From NCBI GenBank assembly GCA_025024175.1, contig QCXZ01000003.1, positions 14,900,392 through 14,964,391 of the forward strand: a stretch of DNA of 64,000 bases, given 5' to 3'. The stretch comes from Rhyzopertha dominica. Its lineage: Eukaryota > Arthropoda > Insecta > Coleoptera > Bostrichidae. Positions within the stretch are counted from its first letter, which is position 1. The number at the start of each line of letters is the position of its first letter. Below the pieces are notes generated by a model that saw only the letters and a program-made list of their open reading frames with translations, had not been told where the DNA came from and ran no database searches. This document shows positions 48,037 through 60,248 of the stretch, piece by piece. The translations under genes were made by a program, and so were the position numbers.

Positions 48037-48356
48037 GTGGAAATGGTTTCGTTCCTGGAGCCCTCTATCTTGGATGCAAAAACTTAAAAGAAGCAAGCGG
48101 CGATTATGAGTCTGATATGAATGCGGAAGTGTTTAAAAATTGGTTTAAAAACATTTTATTGCCCAAATTGCCACCAAACAGCGTCATAGTAATGGACAAC
48201 GCAAGTTACCATTCGGAGCAACTGGATAAAATTCTAAATACAACAACTAATAATAAGGCCATTCAGTTTTTAAGAAAAGAAGATTTATATTTCGAAGAGG
48301 GCTACACAAAAAACAATGTTACAAGTGCTTGGCACAAAAAATATTTCGAAGAAATT
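48037..48356 (+). pseudogene. DDE_3-type transposase relic, catalytic part
   Basis: The plus frame from about 48037 reads GGNGFVPGALYLGCKNLKEA, then GDYESDMNAEVFKNWF, then LLPKLPPNSVIVMDNASYHS, then RKEDLYFEEGYTKN, ending at a stop at 48357. The order 'G-F-V-x-G-A-L-L-L', 'M-N-x-E-x-F-x-x-W', 'P-P-N-S-V-I-V-M-D-N-A-x-Y-H-S' is the catalytic core of the arthropod DDE_3/IS630-like transposase. The Asp in VMDNASYHS is the second catalytic residue. The final Glu/Asp region is lost. The upstream part with the first Asp is missing here, and N-terminal blocks of the same family sit 2.7 kb upstream on the same strand, so both may be remains of one insertion. Confidence 0.8.
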
Positions 48357-51300
48357 TAAAATTGGCAAATAAAATAAAATGAAAGCCACAAATTGTGAAA
48401 AGGGGCTGTTCTGATAAAATGCTAATTCTATCAACACTACCGCAGATCAATGTCGTGCTTACCGACGGCAACCGAGAGTGGACATTTAAATAAGAATTGC
48501 TTTCAAACCTTGTCTTAAATGGCGTTTCCATCTTGTAATGTAAAAATTTCACTTCTTACACAACGCGACGGCAGCTAGTTGTTCGGTTAGAGCGGGGTCG
48601 TGGATTTTAATATGATTTCTTAAGGGCGCCACCAATTTTACACAGACACTAAAAATTGGAAATCAGAGTGCAGACAAAAAAAATAAGCGATCGCCGGTCC
48701 GGTTGAAATAAGTATTTTATTTACGGTGTTACTACAGCTGTGATAACTACTTAGGTAAATTTGTCTTATAAGAACAAAAGCGGTATCCCTATCAAAGCTT
48801 TGAACGGGCTAACATTCATTCACAGTAAAACCAAAGTATCTGATAAAAGATGGTTAGGTACTGACCGCTATGATGAAACTATATAAATGGAACTTAGCTG
48901 TTTCCCGGACTATTTGTAATAGTCTTCCAACGTTTGAAGAATGGCTTTCCAGTAAAGAGCCGTTAAGCTAATTTTTAAACGAATGTAGTCGTTTAACAGC
49001 ATTTCACACAGATTGCTGGAAAAGAAAATTGAATGAAAATCCGTTGGTAGAAAGTCTTGTAAATATGTTGAAGATGTGTCTCCCAGCCTTCCGTTAAATT
49101 GCAGACCCAGTTAAATTTGTTGTGTTCATTCAAAAATTGCTTTATTGGAGGGTTACCTTACGGTGGATACGTTTTTGTTCTCTTGGGTAGCTGTCTTAAG
49201 CAGGCTTAAATTGTGTATGTCTGATTTCTGGATAGTAATTTACGGGAAAGAGCGTTAGCTAATGTCACATTGTTGCTACAATGTAGTGAAGATAACGCCT
49301 ACGAATTAGGCAACCAGACCGATGTTCGGAGCTTTGGTGCTAGACAGGAAGATGGCTCTGGAAACATCCGAGACTATACTATTGGGGTGAGTTCGATGGT
49401 CGGTATAAACGACCATGTGTACTACACTTTATTCCAAGACAACAGATATTACAGGCTGTTCTAATAATTCTTGCATCGTTCAATATACCTATGTTCAGAT
49501 AACAAAGGGAGCTGCGAATCTCAAATTTATAAGAAACGGTAATAAAATATTAAGAAACGAAAACAATATTTATAGCCGACTGTCTAGTGCCAAAGTCTGA
49601 CGCTGAAGTTTACAAACTGCTCCTAAAATAAGTAGTATAGTTACACAAATTGCAGAAGGACAAACAAAACTTTCAAAATCGTTTGTGCTCGATTGATGCA
49701 TAAGACCTTTAAGTGGTACGGAATTATATTTATTTTTAAAACATCCACTAGTATATGTAGGTTTCCAGAACAGTAACCTACTACCAATGTACATATTAGC
49801 AAACTAGGACACAAGACAATCCATTTTGGTTTACCTAAAGTAATGTACACTTAATCAAAAGAAGATGGTAGAGAATTGCATCAAGTCCAAAACATAATCG
49901 TAAATAAAGATTAAATATGATACCTTCTGACACTCCGTAACACACAGGTACGCTTCCAGGTGTAACGAATTTACACCGTTAAAAATTATTTTGGCATCAC
50001 ATCAACAGAAACAAGTCCCGACATACGCATACCTGCATTAATCTTCGGGCACAGCTCAAATGAATATTTTTCAAACTAATCTCCAGCGAAAGCAATGACA
50101 CATGCAAGCCATTTGTTTTCAATGCACAGCACACGCTACGTTTTGTATCTGCATGCATTTTTCTACCTACTCTAGTGTACATAAAGCAATTAATCACAAG
50201 GCTTTCTAGTTTTAAGTTTTTACGCTACATTTCAAAACGTTTCCTGGTCATTGCTGTTACTAATGTGTACGTGTTTAAATCCAATTGTATTATTACTGCA
50301 TTAAAAACTACACAGAATTTGCAACGGTAAATTATTAGCAAGTGAAATGAAATAAAGGTTCCTATTAGATGTTTTGATCCCTTTAAGACAATCAATATAT
50401 AATTGTTTTCGCTAGTTTAAAGATAGCTAGAGGTCATGTTGTGAGCGGTATAGGACGTGTTATTTTAATTAACAGAAGTACAAATTTACAACTAGAAAGT
50501 GGAGGCAGACCACAGGGGTATAGCTAAATACAGATGTAAGATAACCTTTTTAGGGTTGGCTTTATACTAGTGAAAGCTACCATTGTCTATAAATTAAGAT
50601 AACATTTAGTGTGATTCAAATAGAGACTATATTTTAACAATTTGAGTATGCAATAACACGACAAGGATATCAGAATAGCTGCAAAAAGGTACAAATCAAA
50701 GTTGGTATACTGGTATCAAAATACTTATCTAAGGAACATTTAATACCTTTAATGCTAAAGAACAATGCCAAGACGCAGACCGAACGGACGTAAGCAAGCC
50801 AAACCAATCAATACTATTTATTTACAGTAATGGTATAAATATCGCGCGCGTCTATAGCCCACTTTTAACTTCTCAAGGTTTTGATACAGTATTAGATTGT
50901 TGAGGAATGACTTCCTTCTGGACGAAGTACCCTTTTCTCAAAATCGAAGAAAGCGCCACCAAATCAAAATTTTTCATAGCAACTAGGCTGACGTCAAATT
51001 TCATTTGAAAACAATTTTCATTATCTACATGACATTCCTAAAACTCTAAAGTTTCTTCCTTCATCCTAACTTTCGATTGTGTTTCATAGAAAGTTTGGGT
51101 AAAATCCAAGTAACACCGCCGAAAATTACCTCCATTTAAAAGTGATATATTTTTATGAAATTTGAAGATACTATAAACTAGAAAATCTTGAACAGCAAGT
51201 TTAGGGAGTGAAACTACTTTCTTTATCTATATAATTACGTTTAGCATACTGAAATCGTATAATCCATACTAACAATTGCAATAACAGTGACACTGTAGTG

Positions 51301-51769
51301 ATTTTAGAATGACTTCCTCATAACTTTAGAATAGACTGTGCGATTTTAATTTACTAAACGGAATTTTGTATGTAAATGGCTTTTAAACCAAGTGAAGCTT
51401 GACTTACGGAGTTTATCCGTACTTTCCATCTTAACAGGTTCAAAAGTCAGGTTGACTTGTGTGCGTAACAAGAATTGTTTATAATAAATACAAGAGTTTC
51501 AAGAACAAGTAAGCTGTTCTGCTACAATCAAAATAGATCTTTTCAAACGATAGCGATTATTTATAGAAATGTTTGCCTACTCTCTGGTCATAGCTCAACA
51601 TAGCGCCTAATCGATATATTTACAAATAGCCGGCGAACTGCAAGGGTATTTGATTGATGCAAGTTTTAGCGACCAAACGAACTTAAATATAGCACAAACG
51701 TGTGCTGCACTTTATTGAAACCGTTTTCACGAAACATTAACGATCAATACAATTCTTTCTCACGATTTC

Positions 51770-52080
51770 AACCCACCAACAGCGTATACACAATTTATTA
51801 TTCAAATCTGGTCGTAACGTTGTGGTGCCTGGAGAGCGCAATAATAACATGGTTTACGTAGAGCCGCGGGATATTACCCGAAAAAAAAAACGACGAATAT
51901 CATTTGAATGGAAAATTAGCGATAATTCGAGATATTTAAATCGGCCTGCTTATTTGCATACCTTTTCCGGCCAGCTTTAGACCGTTCCCATTTTTCTTTA
52001 TCAGCCCCTAACAAAAGGCGAGAGACAGCGGAGCCTTAGAAAAATTTGTTCCAACCTGAGAAACAAGATTAGCTTATGCG
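51770..52080. promoter_or_regulatory. Candidate conserved non-coding element
   Basis: An island of high complexity with several homeodomain- and POU-like words: TTATTTGCATACC (octamer-like ATTTGCAT), GAAAATTAGCGATAATTCG and GAGCCGCGGGATATTACCCG. No coding frame. Among the islands this looks most like an insect developmental enhancer, but the call rests on motif resemblance only. Confidence 0.3.
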
Positions 52081-52500
52081 ATAACTTTTTAAACGAATCT
52101 CATAAAGATGAAAGCTTTGACATTTATTTAAGCGCAATTCAGTGCCTGTCCCTATTCGTAAAGGCACTTCTTGTCTGTAGTGTCTTTTTATCAATACGCG
52201 TGTTAACTATTAAAAACGTTTTAAATCCAGATCTTTTTTAAACAGTCTGTTTTAATGAATTTAAGAAAATAACCATTTCTAAAAGACTACTTAATTTTAG
52301 ACCGGAAAAGACACTGTAGCGCAGGTTAATTACTAGTAATTATCAGTTATGCTTAGTCATCAAAGAGTTGCGCGTTCATCACGTCTGGGTCACCACATGC
52401 GGTGACCGTGGTTTGCACATCAGAAGTAGTGCTGTGTCAAACCTGCTATTTTAGCATAGCAGTTAATAATGCTATTGGTATTATCATTTAGCAGTTAACA

Positions 52501-52526
52501 ATAGCTGCTATTTAAATAGCAGCTAT
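52501..52526. repeat. 26-bp perfect palindrome in a TAGCAG-rich block
   Basis: ATAGCTGCTATTT is followed directly by its exact complement (52501-52526). Around it (52440-52530) the words CTGCTA, TAGCAG and AGCAGTTAA recur several times in both orientations. This could be the end of a foldback element or an expanded inverted repeat. Confidence 0.9.
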
Positions 52527-54089
52527 CTTCTATCTATGCGGTGGGCGGTACAGCTGACATGCTACAAGCCGTTCCACTTCTTTACAGAAATAATAGCATC
52601 CAGCGCTGTCGGTAGCTTTTGAAACAAGGAGTGATTCATAGCTTTATCGATTTGTATATATTCAAAGCTAGCAAGCATACCTGCTATCACTGAAACAGTT
52701 TAATGTGGTCTGTACTAAACCAATATTAGCTAAGTGCATTTCGCCGATTTGTTTTCAAAGCAAAACATTATTTAAGATAAAGATGCAGGAGATACATGCA
52801 CTTTATAATTCCACCACAAGACTACATACGCGAGCCGAAGCACAGTACGGCACGCGGCCCATAGCGTGCAAACAGATAAAAATTAGCTGATATTATTCTA
52901 GCTCATAGCAGACTACTAAATAGTAACTCATCTTTAATAACCAATCGGCACGGCTGCTTATTCATATCACGTCGAGGTCACCAATAGTAGCGCAGGTAAA
53001 CCTGGAACGCCAGATTGGTTGTTACTACTTTTATTTAGCCGCCACATTGTATCACAGATGTTACTTGCGAACTGATTTGTTACTAACTATTATGAACTAA
53101 CTTATTATTAATTACATTTGCTATTGTATACTAACTTTGCAATATTTACTGCGGAACTGCAACTATACAGACTTTGCTAACTGAGCATTTATAACTAATT
53201 GTTCCTGTTGACGCGATTTAGGTAGATTACTACACTAATGTTTACTGCGGAAATGTAGGATCGTACGATATCACTTCAATATTAATAAGTACCTAGTTGT
53301 AGTTTGATGATATACTCGTATTTCATATACCTATCAATTAATATACGTCCGTTCTTATTTTCTTGTTTATTTAGTTTTTTGCTTTTTACTATTTCTATGG
53401 TTTTCTCTGCATTTGATTCACTGCATGTGTGGTCAATTTCTTAATAATAATATTTCTTTGACGAGTTTGTTATACCGAAAAAACTGAAATCTCGAAAATT
53501 TGAAAAACACAGTTAGAAGCACTGTAGTATTTTCTGCATACTACACAAAATTCATAACTGTAGCACCTATGCTCAGTTCATAAATGCTATATAGGTATAT
53601 ATGTTAAGTTAGACGTTTTTAAAATTACTTCGANAACACAAAAATAAATTGTGCTACGGAATTCTGTCTTGGTAAAAAAATAAGAATATTTATTTCTGAT
53701 AGGCAAGATGACTACATATGTAAAAGAATATGTAAGTCCNATTTAATTATGNCTTAGAAAAACACCTGNGCATCTGTGTCAAACTATAGCACAGAGATTA
53801 AGTTACTTGTTAGTTCAAAGAATCATTATAAGTAAACAGAAGCAAGCTTATTTAATATATCAATAATAATGTTCTAGACAAGAAGTTCATTTGACTGCTA
53901 TCTCAATATGTATATATTTACTTTGACCTGATATTAGAGAACAGGTTCAATGTGATGATTATATTTGATTGGAACAACATTAAGTGCAATGTAACCCCAA
54001 AGAACAACTCCAAAATGATCAAATACACATTATTCCAAACAAGCATATATACAATGTAATGCTCAACCGACTGCAATAAATTTATCTAT

Positions 54090-54600
54090 TATACGCTAGC
54101 AGCGCGAACTCGAAACGTGAGAGGGGCATTTTCTGTTTGGCTGATCAGCAGTTAAGAAGTAGCGTCGTAAAACTTTCGTGATTTTGTTCGTTTTTCCGTT
54201 GTCACGTTGGACAGAAACGAATATGGCCAGCGGGGACAGGAATTTCCAATACAGGACAGCCGAGTTAAGAACTTTGAGCAACAACACATATTTTACCCAA
54301 ACTGCCGGTGCATTACGCTGAAAAATGTCACGGATGTATTCGATTCCTTTTGTGGGCACAGAAGCGCACTGTAATTCAAATGCTTATTCGCTTTGGGCGG
54401 GACGCTTCAAAGGGAAGGCTGAATCCTCAGGGGATCGTTGTGTTCTTGGCCGGAAGATAGATCCAGAATGCAACAAATAGCACCAGATAACGCTATATGC
54501 AATTTGCAGTGCATCACTGTCGTGGCTTGTTCTAGCTGAGATGTTTTCTTAGAGAAAAATAAGGTGAACGTTTGTTCTGTAAATTGAAGGCACATATGGC
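54090..54600. promoter_or_regulatory. Candidate conserved non-coding element
   Basis: About 500 bases with markedly higher GC than the flanks. Two minus frames stay open across and beyond it (54096-54359, 87 codons; 54407-54751, 114 codons) but show no domain, no good splice acceptor, and codon content I cannot match. It may be a conserved regulatory element or part of an unknown exon. Confidence 0.25.
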
Positions 54601-55495
54601 ATTTCTCGTAAATAATGAAAGAAAGCTCATGCCAATCCTCCAAATAGACTTTGATTGCTCGACGTAACCACAATTTATTTGCTAGAAACAGTTTGTAGAG
54701 GTAAAAAAGGTAAAAGTACAAATACAACCTTATATACATGGAAGCTTCCATACTAATTTATTTATTACTTTATTATAGATGCGTATTGCCTTAACTAAAG
54801 CTAGCTCTAGCTCTAGATGAGTATCGTATTAAGCACGCGACAACAAAAAAAAATCACCTGCGTTACAGAGTAGCCCTATATAGTTTATGGTATAATACTA
54901 TGACATTAATATATTTTTTACGTGTTGTTCTTCAATTTACAGTTGACATACATAAAGCTCAACTGATTCTTAAACAGCTTTATTGATTCAGCTGGTAACT
55001 GTCTATTAAGCATACTCAGTAATGATTAGTACTAATTTTTACATTTTAGATTTAATTAAATAGGATGTACTCTGTTTGTTGTGGGAATACTGAAGGATTT
55101 GGAAACCTCGTAAAGAACTTGACAAATATGGGAATATGGCGGAAGATTTTTCTGCAAAGAAACCGTTTTGAGATATACCTAGAGAGAAGGTGACATTTTG
55201 TAGACTTCAAAGTAACATTCTACAAAAAAAATATATTTCAGGTTCGATTGCAGCCTTTGTTATTAACGCCGAGTGTTAGCGTACTTTTCTGCCAATAGAT
55301 ATCTGCTAATTATGGATTTGTTAAATTCACATATCATTATGACATGGAACGAGGACCAAGGAACGGTCAGGACACTATTCATTTGCCCAGCAATGGATTT
55401 AATTAGTTTTTGGTTCCCTACGAAACACACCTACCGTTTCTCTACAGGTAACGACTATATCTGTACAAAGTGCGCAAAATGGTGGAGGCCATGCA

Positions 55496-55546
55496 TTAGA
55501 AAACAGTTTAACTCCAGACTTTCTCAACACCTAAACTGTTTTCTAA
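55496..55546 (+). repeat. 15-bp perfect stem-loop
   Basis: TTAGAAAACAGTTTA (55496-55510) and its exact complement TAAACTGTTTTCTAA (55532-55546) flank a 21-base loop. No coding or terminator context is visible. It could be a fragment of an inverted-repeat element or a chance-preserved hairpin. Confidence 0.9.
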
Positions 55547-57879
55547 CTTCCAAGGCAGGGTAACTTAACTTTATCAAATGTAATAAAGCAGCACGCACGC
55601 CGTTTAAACTTGTCTCAGATTTATGGATCTAGACGTTGCAAGGTCCGGAGAACAAAGTTTTTGAGTGAAAAAGAAAGACGGAAACCCTTTATTGTGATCC
55701 ATAATTTTACCATTTTTCTCGTAGCAATTAATTACAAAAGTTTCTAAACTAGTTTAGTATAGGTCTTATAATGTACATAATGATGTCTGCTAGATTAAAA
55801 TAAACAATTGCATTTAGATGTTGGATATAACTTGACAAATAGAACTCGACTAAGTTAGAATAAACTGGCTTAAACAACGGTGATAAAGCAAGAAATATCA
55901 ATATAGTTTTAATAACGAACGAATGTACAGTTGAATATAATACAAAGTGAACATGTAGATAGTCAATTGTAAAAAACTGATATAAGGACATTGGAAAGAA
56001 TGAACTGGTACAATAGAAAATGTTAAAGATCAATTGAAAACGCATTGAACAAATATCTTCTATTTATCTACATTAATGGGTAAGGTTATTTCTTTTTCTT
56101 CTAACTAGTACAGCCTATCTAAGGAAATTAGTCGACTCATTACCATACATTATCCTGCATGCCCTGGGCAGAACTTGAACCAAGAGGCAGGGGCCTATAA
56201 CAGCTTTAGTGTGATGATTAAAACAGTCTGTTTATAATAATTCTAAGAAACTGTAAGAAGTCCTGTGCAAGCTCAGTAATAGCATAGCTGTCTTTAGTAG
56301 AATGCTGAGCTATGGTGGAACTGGCAAGGGGCTTATACTTCTTTTCAGACCGCCGTCAGAGCCTTGGGAAGTTAGTTAAAGTGCGAAAGTAGTGCATATG
56401 CGCAGCGTAAAAGCATTTTGTCGTTTTAGGACTACAAATTTATCGAACTTTTAACTATCTGCTGGAATAAAAAATGATCTGCAGTACACCGAAGCTTACA
56501 TCGACAAAAATCGAAATAGAAATGAATTATTTTAACGTGAAAAGCCTGTTTTACGAAAGGAAGCCATATCAACTCTATATTTAAGACGAAGATTTTTCCC
56601 AAGCTTATTTGTGTTTTTAATTGTAATTATAGTGTCCGTAATTCATGTTTTATTTTATTTTGAACACTGTAAGTTGTTCCATTGTCTATTTCATAATTAT
56701 TCGTTAGTTTTGATTGCAACATTTGTACTTGTATGTTATCTAAATTAAAAAAAGCATTTTTTGTACCATTGTTTTTCATTTTACAGTAAAACAGAACTTT
56801 TTCTGACTTTTGTATTCAAGTTATTAAGAAAAAACAATCGATCGGAGAGGGTCGCGTTGTTGTCAGTTATTCCAATCCTCTCCTTCTTCATTAGTATTTG
56901 GTGGTAATCTAAGCTTATCTTGAAACATCTCCAATCAAGTTCGTCGTGTAGTAAAGGATTTTTGCAATGTTTTCAAATATATCAAAACGCACATGTGGGG
57001 TTTAAGAGATTGCGGTTAGATGTAATTTTGGTAATTCACACAAAATCTTACAGTTTCGGGGGCACTTGCCGCAAAATTTCTTGATTTTTCTATTTCCGAA
57101 GACGCTTTAGAAGTTATAACCACAAAAGGTGCGGAAATTTAAGCATTGTTTCATTATAGTTCAAATCCGGAAATGTTTGAAATTCACAATCTTGCTATTT
57201 TTACGTCGTATTAGCAACATAACATACCAAAAAATTATAGCTACCTGACATCTTGCACCAGTGTTTTTTTAAACTACTACAAATAACGGAAACATACTAC
57301 CAGTTCATTCACCACTCCACAGTTCAGTAACTATAGTGAACCCTTTTAAAAGATAAAAATCTGTCGAGAATCTTATAATCGCAAAATAACTATCAGTAGG
57401 GAACCTCTGATTTCAAGGATAGGAGGGTGAAAATCGCCAAAGAAGTATATCTACATGACATTTTGAAGGCAGTGGTACTTCTAACGGCACTTCATGTATG
57501 AAGAGACCTTCCGCCACACATCTGCAAATTGCACTGGTGTACAAAGCTAATTGATTTAAAATTCATTATTAGAAAGGGTTTACATTAGCGTTGTTCCATG
57601 TAAAATTTTTCTTTGCTGTCAAACACAGGATTTATCTTATAAAGTAATGCTAACACAACCCATATAATAATATATTTAGCCACTAAAACATTATCCCCCC
57701 TTGTTCTAGCACAGCAAACATCAAAAACGTAACTCCACTTTACAATAAGGCGCACACGTTTAACACTATTATGGCACAAGGGAACGTCTCCCAAAGTTCC
57801 ACTTCACAGAGGAGCTGCGAGACCAAGTAATGGAGAGGTACACCACAGCGAGAATACTCCCTTTTGGTTTATTGGGGTA

Positions 57880-58140
57880 GATTAGCGCTATTAGGTATTA
57901 TAATATATAGTTAGCCCCCAGCCCTCGTCGAACAACTTACCAATATCAAACGCTATCTCAGCCCCGACCGTGTAACTCTCCCCTTGAAGTTGCCGTCTCG
58001 TACGCGACCGGCGTATTAAATTACTTTTTAGCCCAGATAACCGGCTCAGCCAAATTAACAGCTCACCATTAATTAGCGGAGAATAAATTAACGTTGTTAT
58101 ATTATTTACGCTGCCGGTGCTTCTGTGCAACGCACGAGAG
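57880..58140. promoter_or_regulatory. Candidate conserved non-coding element
   Basis: A GC-richer island ending in a block of homeodomain-type sites (CACCATTAATTAGCGG, then AATAAATTAACG). A 79-codon minus frame (57891-58130) spans it but has no domain or start context. Enhancer-like by texture and motif content only. Confidence 0.3.
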
Positions 58141-59559
58141 GAAGTGCAAGCAACTGCAAGCTAGAATGTTATGTACTGACAAGACGGTTTACTGCAAAAC
58201 TTCTGAAACACCCAAAGCTTAGCAAAAAGTAACTAAATTACAGACAAATTGAATCCCTCGTAATAGTGAAAAGGCAGTCGTAATCAAGTTTAGGTGAAGT
58301 TTCACTATCAACTTAGATTGCAGGAAGCAATAGGAGCCTAATTAATTGATAATTATTTAACTGGTTATTTAGTTCATACAGCATTCTTATGGCTACACCT
58401 GGTACATTTACTAAAGAAAATTTAATGGGATTACTTTAGCAGAGAAACAAATCTGTCACGTCGCATACAAAGTATCTGTCGGGATTGCTATGGAGCGAAC
58501 TATTATCAGCTTATATAAGCATCTACCAAAATTGCACAACAAATGAGGAATGGAGAGACACCGCGAGCGGAAAGTTTGGTACCCTTTCGAAAATAGGTTT
58601 TCAGTGCTATTTCTATTTACACTCCAATAACTTATATGATATGCATGAATGGTGCAGCTCCAAACTACTGTCAATTTCGATTAAACTGGCGGTCCGTGCC
58701 CAAAATTGCAGCAGTTTCTACATTGTTGTTAAATCATTCACAATCCCATAATATGCCAAGAGTGTCATACAATCAGAAAAGGGGTTGATAAAAAGATTAT
58801 TACACTTCTTAAAAATGAGAAACAGATAATCTCGGAATGAGAGCTTTAGATGTTAATACATACAAATATTATACGTTAGCGTCTTACAAGCATTTTAATA
58901 TTGAACTGATACTATGTATTTTAGACAAATGGTAATTTTGTAAAGCATTTTGGATATAAACAGCAGTTTTTTTCTTGAGTGCTTGATTGTGCATATAAAT
59001 CTCATTTACTGGTATTGCAAGCTTGTCAGGCGTTTAGAAAACAAGTGTATGCACGTTATATCTAATTTGAAAGAAAATTTCACTACTTACATTATCGCGT
59101 GTAGTAAACTGGAATTGGAAATTCCATTTTAAAGATATGAGGGTTTCAATCTAAAATACATCAGTATCACATGCTTCAACCCCCATAATTTTGAAATGGA
59201 TTATTATCAGACCCCATCAGTTTACTAAACGCGGTTATGCCCATAATGGAGGTGGTTTTCAAATAGGGAGTAACATGACGCCTCTCGTCACTTAAATTTT
59301 TGGCTTGATAGTGACTATGGAGCCATCTTGAATTTTGAGAAAAACCAACCATCTTGAAAAGAAGGTTATCTTCTAGTGATGTTACCCGTGTTGTATCAGA
59401 ACATTCTGGAATTAAATGGAATGGAGCACAAGTGTTTTAAATTGAAGTCCGATTTCACATTTCTAGACACAACAAACATGTAGAGAAAAAGCGTGGCTTT
59501 CAAAAGGGGTTTCAGCCTCAGTTGTGTAGTGTAGAGGAAAACGAAGAGATACAAAAAAT

Positions 59560-59821
59560 TTCTAAGGCTTTCACGGACATGAGTTACATAAAAAGTTTTG
59601 TTTCTCGGGTTATCAGTCCGTTGTCGGTTGTTTCTATTGTAACCCGACGTTTCGCAGGCGTCTGTAGCCGGCATCTTCAGAGGCGCCATTTACAACTGAC
59701 CATGAATGGTGCAGCACTACCGCGTCAACTGAATAATAGCTGAAAGCTGATCCTGTCTCTGACTATCTATAGGGGCGGGGTGGGAGTCGCCGGTTGCCGG
59801 TTGACCAACCACGTCCGCAGA
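59560..59821 (-). mobile_element. 3' end of a Penelope-like element (minus copy)
   Basis: Read on the minus strand, the fragment gives DVVGQPATGDSHPAPIDS, a stop, and then MAPLKMPATDACETSGYNRN followed by FYVT. The plus copy at 59822-60200 gives the same blocks in the same order with few changes. The two copies face away from each other. The shared ETSGYNRNNR block precedes the 3' end. Assignment to Penelope-like elements comes from the upstream block found only in the plus copy, so it is indirect here. Confidence 0.6.
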
Positions 59822-60200
59822 ACGGAACAGTTTTATCCGCGGCTGTTTAGGGAAGCCATCGGAATACATATACGGCATAAGAACTTCAACAAGAAGGAAG
59901 AAGCTCTGAAAGTAAATCGCGCTTGGCATACAGTTTTACGCAATATCAAGTCTTTGGTTCGCGTACCTGCAGCGGAAGCGGACGTGGTTGGTCAGCTGGC
60001 AACCGGCGACTCCCACCCCGCGCCTATAAATAGTCGGACAGGATCAGCTACCATTCAGTTGACGCAGTAACGCTGCATCATTCACGGTCAGTTGTAAATG
60101 GCACCTCTGAAGATGCCGACCACAGACGCCGGCGAAACGTCAGGTTACAATAGAAACAACCGACGACGGACTAATAATCCAAAAAACAAAACTTTTTATG
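59822..60200 (+). mobile_element. 3' end of a Penelope-like element (plus copy)
   Basis: The plus frame begins FYPRLFREAIGIHIRHKNFN, followed by KEEALKVNRAW. This matches the tail that follows the GIY-YIG endonuclease domain in arthropod Penelope-like retroelements ('R-x-x-E-A-I-E-I-x-K-x-x-x-N-x-N-R', then 'L-x-x-x-W'). Downstream come DVVGQLATGDSHPAPINS, a stop at 60068-60070, and MAPLKMPTTDAGETSGYNRN. RT and most of the GIY-YIG domain are missing, so it is 5'-truncated. It forms a head-to-head pair with the minus copy, giving arms of roughly 200 bases (59565-59820 and 59970-60200) around about 150 bases unique to this copy. Confidence 0.7.
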
Positions 60201-60248
60201 TCAAGAGATACAAAGTTACGAAAAAAAAAGTTGGGAACCAGAGTTAGA

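Larger units (their letters stand above)
48357..59559. other. Eleven-kilobase gene desert with regulatory-looking islands
   Basis: No host exon, transposase or RT core recognised. Islands at 51770-52080, 54090-54600 and 57880-58140, a palindrome at 52501-52526 and a stem-loop at 55496-55546 are listed separately. The minus-strand phrase at about 56215-56158 (GGTTCAAGTTCTGCCCAGGGC) is a box-B-like piece without box A. Text at 59150-59400 resembles dispersed repeat sequence but has no definable ends. Confidence 0.45.

Noticed and set aside
56158..56215. Box-B-like GGTTCAAGTTCTGCCCAGGGC on the minus strand as a tRNA or SINE
   Set aside because: No box A at the proper distance and no T-stem/acceptor pairing.
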